A stretch of DNA of 64,000 bases, from assembly GCF_050624435.1 (NCBI RefSeq), contig NC_134539.1:45478001-45542000 (forward strand), read 5' to 3'. Positions 21,131 through 33,039 of the stretch are shown piece after piece (position 1 is the first letter of the stretch; each line of letters starts with the position of its first letter). A program made the translations under genes and the position numbers. This DNA is from Tenrec ecaudatus (lineage: Eukaryota; Chordata; Mammalia; Afrosoricida; Tenrecidae). Under the pieces are notes generated by a model, which saw only the letters and a program-made list of their open reading frames with translations, was not told the origin of the DNA and searched no databases.

Positions 21131-21479
21131 CTTGCTATCCCAAGTGGTCCATTGGAAGCATCATAAACTTCTTTAAAAAACACACCTAGGAAACAGACTG
21201 ATGGCAAACAAACAAGCTGTCCTGGCTCTAACCCTGGAGCTTTAGTCTCTCACTCCCTATGTTTCCCAGGCTGGGGATACCAATTTCTGTGTCCCTCAAA
21301 CATAGCAATATTCTTCAGAAATCTCCAGTGGTTCCTTTGACAGTCCTATTATTTGCTCTGAGTTGGAAAAATTGTATCACTGGAATATGTCTCTCCAAAG
21401 AATCCTACTCACAAAATGTGCCCTCTCCTCATTCAGAGTGGTCGAGAGGATTTAAGAAGCAACTGACAGTGTAGGCTCT
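21131..21479. other. unique sequence
   Basis: No recognised gene or repeat. Confidence 0.35.
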
Positions 21480-21665
21480 TGGCATCCACCTGCTTAGTTT
21501 CAAATCTTTGTTCCATACCATCTTGGGTGAGTTATGCATCTGCTTATATCACAGTTTCATTGGCTATATAAAATGTAGGTAATAGCAAGATTTAACCATA
21601 GGATTCTTATAAAGATTAAATAATATTCTGCATGTAAAACATTTACCAAATTTAATGAAGTTAAA
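21480..21665 (+). mobile_element. MIR element
   Basis: 'cttgggtgagttatgcatct', 'atcacagtttcattggctat' and 'taaagattaaataatattc' follow MIR order. Confidence 0.6.
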
Positions 21666-21897
21666 GACCTGGGGACACTTCCTAAGAAAGGTACTACCTG
21701 AATCGAGAACTAAAGGGCCAGGAACTGAACATGAATCCCAGGCATAAAGGAGTGAGTTGAAATGGTTCAGCTCAGAATCGTTGGGGTGACAAGGACATGG
21801 GGACAACTGCAGAAAGTGAGACCGTAGAGAAGCTGGCAAGGGCTAGATAAGGACAGGTTCTAATCATGAGACAAAGGAGTCCTTGCAGCAGTGTTAA

Positions 21898-22057
21898 ATG
21901 AGGTTAGACTGCTCATGGCAAGATCAGTGGTCCAAACACACTCATCGTCCCTCCAGAGACAGAGAAAATGATCTGCTCCCAGGAGGATGTACAACTTTGA
22001 ACGCCCGAGACAGGGTCTGGAGAGTCAGAATTGACTCCATGGCAGGAAGTGGCCGTG
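21898..22057 (+). mobile_element. AfroSINE, decayed
   Basis: 'agactgctcatggcaagatc' (head), 'gagagtcagaattgactcc' with atggcagg (tail). Confidence 0.55.
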
Positions 22058-22499
22058 GGTTGATGGTCAGGAACAGAGGTTTTCAGCTGGAGGGAGTCAA
22101 GAGAAGATAGTGGTGACCATCAGAAAGTACTGAGTCTTCCTGTAAGCTTCACATTGAACCAACCGGAGCGAAACAGAACCAGATTCGACTTCTAAAAATC
22201 ACATAAAACCCATCTGCCAACTTCGTTTTCCTGAAGAGTGGCTTCTGGGTGAATAAATGGACGCAGGACATTCTATTTGGAAAAGGTACAGGGGAAGAAT
22301 GTGAATCTGGGTGTGTGCATACACGTGCACTGACCTGCAGGCAGAGAAGAGTCGTAGAAGAAAGAACCCTATGAAATGGCTCCCATCCACTTGACAATAT
22401 TTTGGCTCTGGGATAAAGTCTCTCCAATGGAAAACAGAATGGAAATGAAATTCCCCAAGAGTTCTCAGGATCTTAGTTTCACAGTGCCCCGCTCCTTTG
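22058..22499. other. unique sequence
   Basis: No recognised gene or repeat. Overlapping antisense frames have no support. Confidence 0.35.
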
Positions 22500-22770
22500 C
22501 CACCAGGCCCATTCGTCACTGCAGTCAGATTGGATCACTTGATCTCCTTGCCATGTGTTGGCTTTCTCCACCTGCGCTGTTTGCTCCCCAGCATCTTAGA
22601 TCTCCAGCTACCTAAATCCATTCAAGTATTACTTGAAATATAACTTTCACCATGACACTTTTCTACATCCCCCTCTGGAAGGATCCTTCCTCCTCTAAGC
22701 TCATGTGGTCTTTGAATACTTTCCATGGTAAATGCATGGAACAGGGCCTGAATCATAAACAAATATTCTA
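22500..22770 (+). mobile_element. L2 relic
   Basis: 'ttggctttctccacctgcgc', 'aagtattacttgaaatataa' and 'tcctcctctaagctc' follow the order of L2 3' sequence. Confidence 0.4.
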
Positions 22771-22892
22771 TATATATATTTTGAGTGAGTTACTAAGTGT
22801 TATACTCTTGGGATTCTTTTTATCCGTTTTTGATTTGGAGGAAGATCATAGTAGATCAGATCTCTGACTTCTCTCTGTAGATCTCACAATAC

Positions 22893-22985
22893 ATACAGTG
22901 AAGCCAGCTGCTTTCTGGTCAGCTCCAACTCAGGAGTACTCCATGCAGGTGAGGGCAGAATGTGTGCCCAAGGGGGATTTGTCTT
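22893..22985 (-). mobile_element. AfroSINE tail fragment
   Basis: 'ggtcagctccaactcaggag', then catgcaggtgagggcag. Truncated. Confidence 0.45.
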
Positions 22986-22989
22986 TGTT

Positions 22990-23860
22990 TGTTTTTTAAA
23001 TAAGATTTAATTGTGTTTTCAGTGAAAGACTGCACGATGGATTAGATTCCCATTCGACAATTTGTACACCAATTGTTCGGTAACTTTGGCTACATTTTTC
23101 ACAATATGGGGACATTTGTATTTCCCATCTATTGTTTGTTTCTATTGATCTCACCCTTTACCTTTTTCTCTTTGATTTAAAATCATTGTTGACAATTTGG
23201 TGTGTCATATAGACAATTTTTTAAAGGAGTAAAGTACTCAGGGGTGATATTCTTTATTTTGTGAGCCAAGCTATTATTTAGCTAAAATGTGATTATAGGT
23301 GAACATTTTGGTTCCAAGTTTAAAGAGTGTCTCAGACTGACAGTCTTGGATATTCTACACTCTCAGTCAGTAAATAGGGATTTTCAAAAACATTTTGGAT
23401 TTCTATTCCACATTTTCTCCCATTCTATTCTGATCCATCCACTGTGGCCAGACTGGTCAGTAGGGGTAGCAGCTAGTCTTCTACAAACAGTCCTTTAGAC
23501 TAATTCATTTTTTCAAACTGTTTCTTTCTTTCTCTTTTGTTCTAGATGACTAGTGACAAGCAATTGCATTTTAAACGGCTGCTCTTGAATTTTAAGATCC
23601 CAGACACTACCTACTAGACTAGGATGTAGACTATAAATCATATGAGCTATGTTATGGTGATTGACTGAGTTAACACACAAGACGATGGCCCTAATCTTCC
23701 AGCTCAGAAGCCACTCCTGTGAGGTGTTTGGTTATATATAAGAAGCACCTGCAACTATACTGTCTACTATATGCTTTATTATATATGCATATTATTCACC
23801 TATATATGTGGGATCTTAAACTATCCCATGGAAAAAATGAAGTTGAAAGCTCATGATATT
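22990..23860 (-). mobile_element. old antisense LINE (L1-like) 3' UTR
   Basis: 'ttaattgtgttttcagtgaa' near the poly(A) end, 'gtgtcatatagacaatttt', 'gatccatccactgtggccag', then 'ttaagatcccagacactacc' and 'aactatactgtctactatat'. This follows the order of an old afrotherian L1 3' UTR. No coding sequence. Confidence 0.5.
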
Positions 23861-24019
23861 TCTCCACAAGGATTTGAAGCCTCCTCATCTATGGTGACGT
23901 ATAAAGATTCATACTGACCTCTGTATCTTTGTTGTTGCTGCAAGATTACATATGCCACAGCGAGTCCCAAAGGTCTCTTCTCCCTGTGGGCATCTTAGCA
24001 ACATTGTTTACCTTGGTCA

Positions 24020-24192
24020 AGCTGGACACACTGTACCCACACTAGATGTTATGTCCATAACTCCGAAAGGGTGTAGTCTTTCACAAATGATTGCAAAGAG
24101 GCTTCTTTCTCCCAAGGAGCCTCTGAGTGGATTCAAACTACCAGCCTTTCAGAAGTTAGTCAGATGTTTAACCTTTAAGTCGCTTAGGATGC
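24020..24192 (-). mobile_element. AfroSINE, antisense, old
   Basis: 'gaggcttctttctcccaagg' and 'gagtggattcaaactaccag' with ccttt (inverted head). Confidence 0.6.
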
Positions 24193-25325
24193 CTAATGTG
24201 TAACATAGGAGCTAGGTACTTTGCTCTCGTGTTCTTGCATGAAGAAACCAAGGGCAGTCTCAATCCCAACGATCTGCTGGCATCCCCTGATGAGAAACGA
24301 TACTTTTCACATAGGGCGGAGGATATCAGGAGATACATGGAGAATTTCTGGTTGCAGACCGACACTCTACTTATGTTTTGTATCAGAGGTAATGGAGATT
24401 AAGTGCCCTGAAAACCTAGGGGGTTTCCAATACAGTGGTCTTTGTGAAACAGTGTGGAAAGTCTAGAATGTATTTGGAATAAATGTTCAGTTATTTCTCT
24501 GGAGAAACTAAAATATAACAAGAGAACTTTGCCTTAACGTTTTTTCTCAATCCTGTCCAGGCTTGTGATATTAAAATCCTGGGGGCTGTAAAATCCAGAC
24601 CAAGTGGCCCAGCTCCAGAGCCCCAGCTCTCTGATTCACGCAGCAGAGCCCCAGCAGCCTCTGCTTCCATAAGAAGGGGCTTCCCTCTTTAAGCTTCCAT
24701 CCCCTGGTAAGGAGGAAGGCGGTCCTTCTCCACGTGTTTTCCTGCTGGAGAAATACTGCAGAGGAAAGGCTTACATTTACATTCAGCATAGAGATGATGT
24801 CATAAGGAATAGTTGCATTCACATCTTGGAGGTTTTTCTCTTAAGCTAATAGAAGTTTTAGCTATAAGAAATTAGATGTGGTGAGAGTGAAGTGAGGTGG
24901 TGGTGGCTTACCTAGAGAGATTAGAGTGACACAATGTCACCACTAAGAAGTGACCGATGTGGCAGGGTTTGCGATGGTCCCTGCCCCCTTCAACCTGGCA
25001 GAACTGGCACATGTGCACGCGTGTGTGTATGGGAGGAAACTGTGGTCATGGGTTCCTGTAAAGATTACAGCCTTGGAAATCCAATGGGGCATCTCGACTT
25101 TGACTACAAGAGAAATGTACTCAACATTAACAGGTGTGTATGTGGCAATATATGTGTGTGTGTTATAATTTCTGGTGTTTGGAATAAAGAAATTTGTAAA
25201 CAAAGAAGGATAAAAAGTTGGAAAATATGACCTTGTTGAGAAAAATTTTGCTAAATACCACAAGTTAAAATTTTGAAAGATCAACTACTTCTTCATTGCA
25301 AATACCTTTTTTTTTTCAAATACAT
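24193..25325. other. unique sequence, 1.1 kb
   Basis: No gene or repeat is recognised. A few TG-rich tracts lie near 25015 and 25155. Confidence 0.35.
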
Positions 25326-25329
25326 AAAC

Positions 25330-25700
25330 AGTGACTACTTGTATATCTGTGGGACTTACAGGTAGACTACACCAGAATCAAATTGATTGTGTCATTATAG
25401 AGAGATGATAGAGAACCTCCACATCATTAGTCAGAACAAGGTCAGGGATCTACTGTGAACAGGTCATAAGTTGATCATATGTAAATTCAAACTCAAACGG
25501 AGGAAAGAGAAAACAAGTGTTTAAGAGCCAATGTGGGACCTTGAGTATATCCAAGCTGTACGCAGAAAGCATCCTGAGGATAGATTTGATGCATTGAACA
25601 CTAATGACTAAAGACTAGACAAGTTGTGGAATAACTTCAAGAACATCATACATAAAGAAGGCAAAAGGTCATTAAAAAGGCTTTTATGAATATGATTGAA
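25330..25700 (+). mobile_element. RTE/BovB LINE fragment (endonuclease end)
   Basis: 'gaacaaggtcagggatctac' with gtgaacaggtcataagttgat matches the region encoding the endonuclease SDHELL motif. 'aagaacatcatacataaaga' and 'aggtcattaaaaaggc' follow in BovB order. Several stops, so a dead copy. Confidence 0.6.
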
Positions 25701-26723
25701 AGTTGTAGGATGTGTGAATTGTATATTGGTGAAACTGTTAAAAATAAACCCGTTGACTTAAAAAAAAAAAGACTGATTCCCTTAAGGTGTTTGTTTAATT
25801 ATATACCATATATACTCATATATAAGCTGAGTTTTTCAGCACATTTTAATGAAGTTTTGTGGTAAAATTAGGAGCCTCAGCTGATATTCTGGTCAGCTTA
25901 TGCTCGAGTATTTATGGTAGTTATTTATCTGTGCTTCAATACATCCATGAATTTAATAGAATATACAGGGGCAGAGCTATGTAAAACTCCTAGTTATTAC
26001 CAAACACCTTGAGGAAATAAGTCTCTGGGAGGGAGGCTCAGGACCATAGTCTGAGGTACATTGATATAACGTAGTCCACAAAAGAATAATCTATAGTATA
26101 CTTTGTTGCATAGAAACCAGGGTCTTAAAAGCTCCCAAGCAGTCACCTGAGGTGCAGTTATTAGCCTCTCCGGGGTGAAGGAAAGAAAAGTGAAACAAAT
26201 TGAAGACACCTGGCAGCAGTTAGTCTAAGGGAGCAGTGGACCCTGTGAACCTCAGCCACCCCGACTCCAAGAGGACTAGATGGTGCCTGGCTCCCACTGC
26301 CCACTGCTCTGAATGGGGTCACGATAGAAGGTTCTCAATAAAGGGGGCGAAAATTATGGGAACCACTCCAAATCACCATGAAGATAGGCTGGTGAGGTCC
26401 CCCTAGATTATGGTGTGCATCTCTCTTCCCACCTGGAGAATTGAAATCACCTCTGTGGCTTCACTTTCAGCCAAGCAATATATAGACTTGTAAGGTGAAT
26501 GGGAAGCACCTCTTAGAGAAGTTAACCTTTTGAACTCCAAAGGGCAGCCTTTGTCCAGGAATTAAACTCAGAAGGAATAAAGGGAATGGAAATGGGACAC
26601 ACAGGAGGAAGGAGGAAGAGCGCTGATCCACTGTGCAGGTTGACAGAATGTCACAAAATCAAATTATCGAACGGAAACACCAATTCACTCTGTAAACTTT
26701 CACTGAAATCACAGTCACGTGTT
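25701..26723. other. unclassified sequence between BovB fragments
   Basis: Includes an A-run at 25762 and otherwise no recognised element. It could be an insertion into a single BovB copy. Confidence 0.3.
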
Positions 26724-26744
26724 AAGAGAGAGAGAGAGAGAGAC
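26724..26744. repeat. (GA)n microsatellite
   Basis: Uninterrupted GA units. Confidence 0.9.
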
Positions 26745-26804
26745 AAGAACCCCAATGATTATATCACTAGGAAACTCTACTTCATAAGGCTATGTTAAAG
26801 AGTT

Positions 26805-27262
26805 AAAATTCAAAGATATCACTCTGAGGACTAAGTAGGTTGACCCAAGCCATCCCCCCATCCCCATTATTTCAGATGCATGTGAAAGATTGGCAATAAA
26901 AAGGAAGATCAAAGAAGAGTGAATGCCTCTGAATTATGATATTGACAAAGAATATTAACTACATCACACATTTCCAGATAATGACCACATCTGTCTTGGA
27001 AGAAATACAGCCAGAAGATCCTAAGAATCATCAAAGATTTGCCTTAACTACTTTGGACATGTTATCAAGGGGGACCAGTTCCTAGGAAAGAGCATCCTGC
27101 TTGGGTGAATTAGTGTGGTACTAAAAAGAGTGACACGGTGGCTGCAACCAAGAGCCCCAGCAGAGCGATGGTCATGAGATGGGGCAGGGCCCATTAATAT
27201 CGAGTTCTGTTGTTTATAAGGCTGCTCCGACTCAGAAGGGACTTGATGGAACCTAACAAAAT
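26805..27262 (+). mobile_element. RTE/BovB LINE 3' end
   Basis: 'gttgacccaagccatccccc', 'tctgtcttggaagaaataca', 'actactttggacatgttatc', 'gacacggtggctgcaacc' and tail 'aacctaacaaaataacaac' follow BovB order to its 3' terminus. Frameshifts and stops show a dead copy. Confidence 0.85.
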
Positions 27263-27574
27263 AACAACGGCCATAGTTAAAACAGAAGGACAAAATAGCT
27301 GCCACAGAAGAGAATGAGTGTTTTGGCAAAGAAAGTGGTTAGCCAGAAGTAGAAATCTTGGTCAAGGACTTTTAGAGGAGCGCTAACCGTTAATAGGAGT
27401 TCGTACGAGCTCTCTGGAAACATGAGACTGGAAACGTCCTAGAAGTAGATGGAAACAAGAATTTTATGGCTGGTCTACTCTAAGTCGAGGTTCAGTCACA
27501 GAGTCACAAAGATTCGTTGCCCAGTGGTTACAGCCAAACTTGGTAAACTGGAGTAGACACTTTCGCCTTGCCAT
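27263..27574. other. unique sequence
   Basis: No recognised gene or repeat. Confidence 0.35.
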
Positions 27575-27775
27575 TGCCATAGGGCGATTCTGGCTTCTGG
27601 GGACTCACTAATTAGAATAGAACTCTTCCTTAACATTTTGGAGACTATCGGTCTTTAAAGGAGCAGAGAGACTTATCTTTCACTTGAAGAGTGGTTGACG
27701 GAGTGATGGATTTTAACCTGGGACCTTGTGATTGGCCGACTGATGTTTAACCCAGTGCACCACCGAGGTACCAGG
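27575..27775 (-). mobile_element. AfroSINE, antisense
   Basis: 'ctatcggtctttaaaggagc', 'gacttatctttcacttgaag' and the inverted head 'gtgcaccaccgaggtacc'. Confidence 0.7.
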
Positions 27776-28179
27776 ATGCCGACAAACCACGTGCAGTCTC
27801 CACTTGAAGTCATTCCCAAAGTCCTACCTCTATCAAAACTAAATAAACCAAGACACTCCCTTTTGATTAAGTGCTTTAGAGTTGGAGTTCTATAACTTAA
27901 AACGAAGAGAATCCGGGGTAATAAACACACCTACCAAGCCTAAGTATACCATTAAAAAACAAAAACTAGTTTATTTTTAAAAATAAACATAAAGATGATC
28001 TATTTTTAAGAAGTGAAGGCCTACTCAGTATTGCGTCTTTCCTGCATCTTTAAATTTTTTAGAAAATATTAATTTTTCACTTTAATTGTAATTTCTTTTT
28101 TTTTAAAACAAGCACTTGAGGGTGTGGCAATTCCCAAATGTTTGGGGGGAAAGTTGATTCCTCTCGGACAACGGTTTAG
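27776..28179. other. AT-rich unique sequence
   Basis: No recognised gene or repeat. Confidence 0.35.
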
Positions 28180-28700
28180 AGGTTAGACATTTGTGTGTGT
28201 GTGTTTTTAAGTTGCTAGGCTGTTTTCCTCTGAATAATTGACAGAGATGAGCGTCAGTTTTTACCCAGAGAGGGTATTGATTGTCTAGGATGTTTTTTGA
28301 TCAAGAAGAGGTACAGATAAGTCAATGAAAGAATCTTGACTCCCTCCTCCCACGAACGGCCCTGTTCTGCTTCTTTGAGGCAGCTTTCCAAACTTGATGT
28401 GGCTTAACCTTGATTCCCATTCTGAGGGACGGGAGCATTCAAAATCAGACAGTCTTTCTTTGCCTCCACAGTGGAAAAGATAACAGTGTTGCTTGACTGG
28501 TTAGCCTCGGTTTGACTGTCTATCTCGCTGAGGATTTAAATGAGCTGTGGGGCGCCATCTCTTTCCAGTTTTGACCAAGGCTCTAAACATTTGTGTCCTA
28601 CTATAGCAATCATGCACTAGACTAACGCCCTTTTGGCTCCGTGATGACAACCCCCATCATGATCATCATTTGCATATATAAATGTCTTCCATGGAGAAGA
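28180..28700. other. repeat-free block, candidate conserved non-coding element
   Basis: No repeat family is recognised over 520 bp. The sequence is complex, with many transcription-factor-like words: tgataggatttaaatg-like AT cores, 'tgattgtctagg', and 'atttgcatatataaat' at its end. Function is inference only. Confidence 0.28.
28668..28683 (+). promoter_or_regulatory. octamer fused to TATA-like site
   Basis: ATTTGCAT (28668-28675) is a perfect POU/Oct octamer, overlapping TATATAAAT (28675-28683). No exon is recognised downstream. Confidence 0.25.
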
Positions 28701-29129
28701 CGATGTACTGTTTTCAATATGGTCCTTTGAAAACTTTGTATCTCAACAAATGCGTTTACAATGAAAGCATGTTCCAAATAAGCTGCTCAATCCCAGTCCC
28801 AGACAGTCCTGTCTCACTGATTATTCACATTTTTTTCTGTCTGATAGGAAAGGAAAAACACAGTCAGATTTATATGGTTGACCTTCTGGAAGTAAAGGCT
28901 CAGAGACTGCATTTAGAAGGCCTCTGGTCAAAGGCTGAATCATGTAAACTGTATTATCGGAGACCTCGGGGCACTGTGCCCTGGCAACAAGTTTTTGAAA
29001 AATAGTCCGTTTGTCTGCACAGACAAAGAAAAGCGGGAAACAGACCCAGACTCCCTGGTTGCTTCAACAAAGAGGAAACATCCGAGTGGGGGAGCATTTG
29101 CTCCATCCAGACCTTGAGTCAAGACTCTG
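28701..29129. other. unique sequence with unsupported 107-codon frame
   Basis: The + frame at 28682-29005 starts at an ATG just after the octamer/TATA motif but shows no recognisable domain. I do not call it a gene. Confidence 0.3.
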
Positions 29130-29270
29130 GTAAACACTACCACGTTTAGTTTTCTCCCTGCACAACCATTACGTCCATTTTACAGATGAGGACGTTGAGG
29201 CTCAGACGTTGTTCAAGGCAACCCACCTAGTAATCACAGGGCCAGGATGGGAGGTCTGGGCGCCTGCTCC
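29130..29270 (+). mobile_element. MIR element
   Basis: 'attttacagatgaggacgtt' with gaggctcag, and 'cctagtaatcacagggccag'. A clear MIR core. Confidence 0.75.
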
Positions 29271-29545
29271 TCGAGGCGCATTCCTTGGCTTAGACCTCGG
29301 TCCCTTGTTTCACATGCTGAACGAACTCCGCCGGCAGAAGCACTTTGGTAATCCGAGTAAGGTTTTTGTGTTTCCATTTAATTGCTCTTAGAGTTCATGT
29401 TTACCGTGGCTGCCAAGTGAGTTTTTATGGAAGAACGGGAGGTGTCAGATATTACAGTTTCAGAAAGGCGCACGCTATATCTGGAAAGCGTGCGGGCTGC
29501 GCGGGGGTTCCCGAATGGGCATGGAAATCCACGTGGAAAGGATAC
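29260..29545. other. local CpG cluster
   Basis: CpG is denser than in the surrounding DNA (e.g. 'tcctcgaggcgcattcc', 'gcacgctatatctgg', 'gcgtgcgggctgcgcggg'). It is too short and sparse for a classic CpG island. No exon is supported. Confidence 0.35.
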
Positions 29546-31392
29546 AGGAACGTGGGAATACAGGAACAGAGCGTGAAACTGGGGAATCCCCAGGGGCCAA
29601 GAAGCCGAGACTGCGGGGGCCCCAGGAGGAGGCATGGCTGAAACCACTGGCAGATCTTATTGGCTGTGTTTAAGGCACCTGGGTGGAGCTGAGGTTATAG
29701 GTGTCACTGTACCAGGGGGGTTTAGGCTCTGCATACTCAATCTGAGTCTTCCCATAGGCGTCCAATCAATCTCTTTCCAACCCCTGTATGTGGCCAGGCC
29801 AGGAGAGTTCTGCTAGCGCAGTGATTTGGGGAGACAACCCCACTTTGTCCCTAATCTAGCAACCTAATACCTTCACTGGATTCTCTTCACTTGGTTCCCT
29901 TGACTTGATTTCCTTCATGAGCACGTAGTACGCTCCTCCCAGGCAGCAGTTTCCACAATTATGTACATGCAGCTCACATCCCTTACCAGCCTCGGAGCTC
30001 CCAGAAAAGCTCATTCCTCTCTGTGCACTGCACAACACTGCCTGGACATCGATGAGGACCCGGGGGACAGTGCCAAGAGAGAATTAATGGTGATATAAAT
30101 GAAGAGATGAGTGCATGTACAACGCAACCAAAAAAGCAGGAAATCCCTAGCATGGAGGTTTCCCTCCCTAGATTTTTATGTGACTTCTTTGTAGATCTTT
30201 TCCGAGTGGCCTTTCCCCATACATCAGTCCTCCAATTAGTGAACCTTTATATAATGGAATTCTCGGAGGTCCTTTAGATACAAATATCGCTTAGATTAAA
30301 CCCTTTCAGGAAAGATGATTATTCATAGAGACAGGCAGGTACATACACATCCAACCAAAGCTGGTCTGGGAGGAGGTTTTTGTGAGGAGAAGGAGGAGGA
30401 GGAGGAGGAGCCATGTGACTAGGATGAAGGATCCTGGGGCACCAACGGAGAAGTAGGACTGCAGAGAGTTTGCGGTTCACCTTTGACAACTTCCGTATTC
30501 AGCGGTCACATCATTTCCCAGTGTATCACTCTACCTTTCTCATTGTCGAAGCGCATGAATAGGGAAGCAACCGAGGAAAGAAGCAACAGGAACTGCGTTT
30601 GATAAGAAAATTTGAACCAGGATGTCATGACTCAGAAAGTCTATCTTGAGACCCTATATTCCAGGGTGCTGGTAAACTTCCCACAGCGCCTCAAAGGTCT
30701 GAGGGCATCTTTGCATTCCTAGGGAAAATAATCTGAATTCCTTACCACTGTGCCCTCAGCTCTCCTGTCAACTGTGAATGGAAGTAATTTGTTTATGGTT
30801 TGCAGAGATCCTATCAGTCAGGGAGAAGCAAGGAGCCACATCTTATCGTGCAATCTGCCACTGCATTTCTGCAGCATCCATTACAGTGTTATAACTGTGG
30901 GTCCCAGGCATTTGGGGGGGGGGCTGGAAACAGATACATGGCCCGGCCATATAATCCTTCTGTGCTAAACTCTGACCATTGTGGGTGGAAAGGGGGCCAA
31001 ACGAGAGATACTCATCTGCATAAGACCCAAAGGTGTGACAAAACAGAGACAAGCAAGGGCAGGGAGACTGCAATGAAATCACAGTCATTTGGGAATGTGC
31101 CCACATGCCTGGAGCCTGGGGAGAAGGTTGGGGATTGAGGCTTCTAGCCAAAAGGTGTTCGTGATGAGAGATGAGAATGGTTTGCTCAAAGACTGGCATC
31201 ACATCTCAACTGGCAAATCACAATGAAGTCCAGGGTCTTTGGCCTCTTGATACTTTCTGAATTGCACAATGGTTTTGGTCTCCTCCTGTGCAATCCATCC
31301 TTCCATCTGGTCCTTCTCATCTCTTGCCCGCAGAGTCGCACGGACCGTTTCCCTGCCTCTGCTTTTGTGGAGGTGTTTGTATGTCATCCAGG
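29546..31392. other. unique sequence, 1.85 kb
   Basis: No repeat family is recognised apart from a (GGA)n run at 30384-30410. Overlapping frames at 30750-31200 on both strands have no support. Confidence 0.35.
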
Positions 31393-31562
31393 CCGTTCCC
31401 ATTTCATATGGACCCTGTATGACAGCACAGAGCAGCTCCGTGGAGGTTCCTAGATTTTAATCTTTATGGAGTAGATTTTCAGGTTTTTCTCCTGTGGAGC
31501 TGCTGATGAGTTTGAACCACCAACTTTGCTGAGCAATGAACTATTGTGCCACTGGGGCTCCG
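31393..31562 (-). mobile_element. AfroSINE, antisense
   Basis: 'gaccctgtatgacagcacag', 'ttctcctgtggagctgctga' and the end 'tgtgccactggggctcc'. Confidence 0.75.
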
Positions 31563-31884
31563 ACGCATCTACTCTTACCCACCTCAGCTCCAGTCTACAC
31601 TGTCCACACAAATAGGAGGGACCTCCAAAGAGATCGTGGACGAGGTCCATTCCTTTCAATTCCATTTCTCTGCTAACTTTCCAAAGCTCCCTTGCATATC
31701 CATGACTTCCCTTTTAAGTTCATCACTGACTCCATCACTTACAAAGGTGCTATTTAATAGAGCTTTCTGCAAGGATGCTCTAATAGGTTCCCACTGAACA
31801 TCGAAACAGAGTTAGTGCAACTCAGAGACTGGATTTTCGTTTTTTAAAAAGTTGTAATCAATTATATCTAGTTGGCCACATAGG
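31563..31884. other. unique sequence
   Basis: No recognised gene or repeat. Confidence 0.35.
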
Positions 31885-32050
31885 CCTGGTGGTTACCATA
31901 TTAAACTAATTGTCACCAGGTCAATATCGACTCATGGAGTGCCACGTGTATTCAAGAAGAATGGTGTTCTCCAAGTTTCTCAAGGACTGTTTTATTTTAG
32001 AAGTAAATCAATAGGCCTTTATGCCAAGGGACCTCAGTGTGGACAGGAAC
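31885..32050 (-). mobile_element. AfroSINE, antisense, old
   Basis: 'aattgtcaccaggtcaatat' with cgactcatgg, 'gaatggtgttctccaagttt', then 'taaatcaataggcctttatg'. Confidence 0.6.
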
Positions 32051-32084
32051 CCCAAAGTGTTCTGTTAACAGCCAAGAATGTCAC

Positions 32085-32278
32085 CACTCACGGACTCTAG
32101 CTACCCTATTACCAAAGCTACCATGGAGCTGATTCTAAGTATAGACACTCTATGTAGAGTTTTCTGAGAATATGAATCTTTATGGCAGCAGACAGCCTCT
32201 TGTTTTTCACATAGAGTGGCTGGTGTTTGAACCACCAACCTTGCAGTTAGCAGCCCAATATTTGTCCATCAGGGTTAT
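32085..32278 (-). mobile_element. AfroSINE, antisense
   Basis: 'gaatctttatggcagcagac', 'gtttgaaccaccaaccttgc' and 'agttagcagcccaatat'. Same orientation as its neighbour at 31885, giving a tandem SINE pair. Confidence 0.75.
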
Positions 32279-32383
32279 CACATTAGACAGTGTAAATCTA
32301 CAGAATACACTTTCCTCTGGAATTGAAACCTTTTAGAATCTAGTCTCAAATTTTATCAAACTGCCTCACTTTCTACCACATTT

Positions 32384-32580
32384 TCTTTTTAAAAAATCAT
32401 TTTATTGGGGGCTCATACAACTCTTATCATAACCCCATACACCCATCCATTGCGTTAAGCACATGTGTACATAAGTTGCCATCATCATTCTCAAAACATT
32501 TGTTTGCTACATGAGCCCTTAGTATCAGCTCCTCATTTTTTCCCTCCCTTCCCTCTCCCCCACTCCCTCGTGAACCCTTG
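32384..32580 (-). mobile_element. tenrec-type LINE 3' end, antisense
   Basis: 'aaatcattttattgggggct', 'caactcttatcataacccc', 'acataagttgccatcatcat', 'catgagcccttagtatcagc' and the pyrimidine-rich 'cccccactccctcgtgaac'. Well preserved. Confidence 0.9.
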
Positions 32581-32639
32581 AAAATTTATAAATTATTATT
32601 ATTTTGTCATATATTTATATTTTCCTATCTGATTTATCC

Positions 32640-32738
32640 ACAAGTTTCTTTTCTTCCTTCTTTCCCTCCTTCTTCCTATTCTTCTTCTTCCTCCTATCTC
32701 CTCCTCTTCCCCCATCCCCCACCCCCTCCTCTTCTGTC
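32640..32738. repeat. pyrimidine-rich (TTC/CTCC) tract
   Basis: Low-complexity T/C sequence between the LINE end and the next SINE. Confidence 0.8.
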
Positions 32739-32745
32739 TCTGCTC

Positions 32746-32945
32746 ATGAGGAGCCGTGGTGGCATAATGGGTTACTAGTTGGGCTGAAATACCAGATGAA
32801 CAGTTCAAGTCAACCAGCCACTCAGAGGAGAAAGGTGAGTCTTTCTGCTCCCATAAAGATTTACAGCCCCAGAAATCAAAGAGGACAGTCCACACTGCCC
32901 TATATGGTTCCCATGAATCAGTAGGGACTTGTTGGCAGCGAGGAT
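32746..32945 (+). mobile_element. AfroSINE
   Basis: 'gaggagccgtggtggcataa' with tgggttac, B-box-like 'cagttcaagtcaacc', and tail 'atgaatcagtagggacttg'. Confidence 0.85.
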
Positions 32946-33039
32946 AATTGTGGTTTTGTTTTTTTTTAACTTTATGCCTCTGCTTCAGTTGCTTCCTTTC
33001 TTTAAGCACCCTCTTCCCGTATCTTCTACTTAACACATT

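Noticed and set aside
23740-23820. AT-rich tatata-containing tract as promoter
   Set aside because: It lies within an old antisense LINE 3' UTR, where such AT words are expected.
29260-29545. Full CpG island promoter
   Set aside because: CpG enrichment is modest and short, with no associated exon or TSS motif. Kept only as a CpG-retaining patch.
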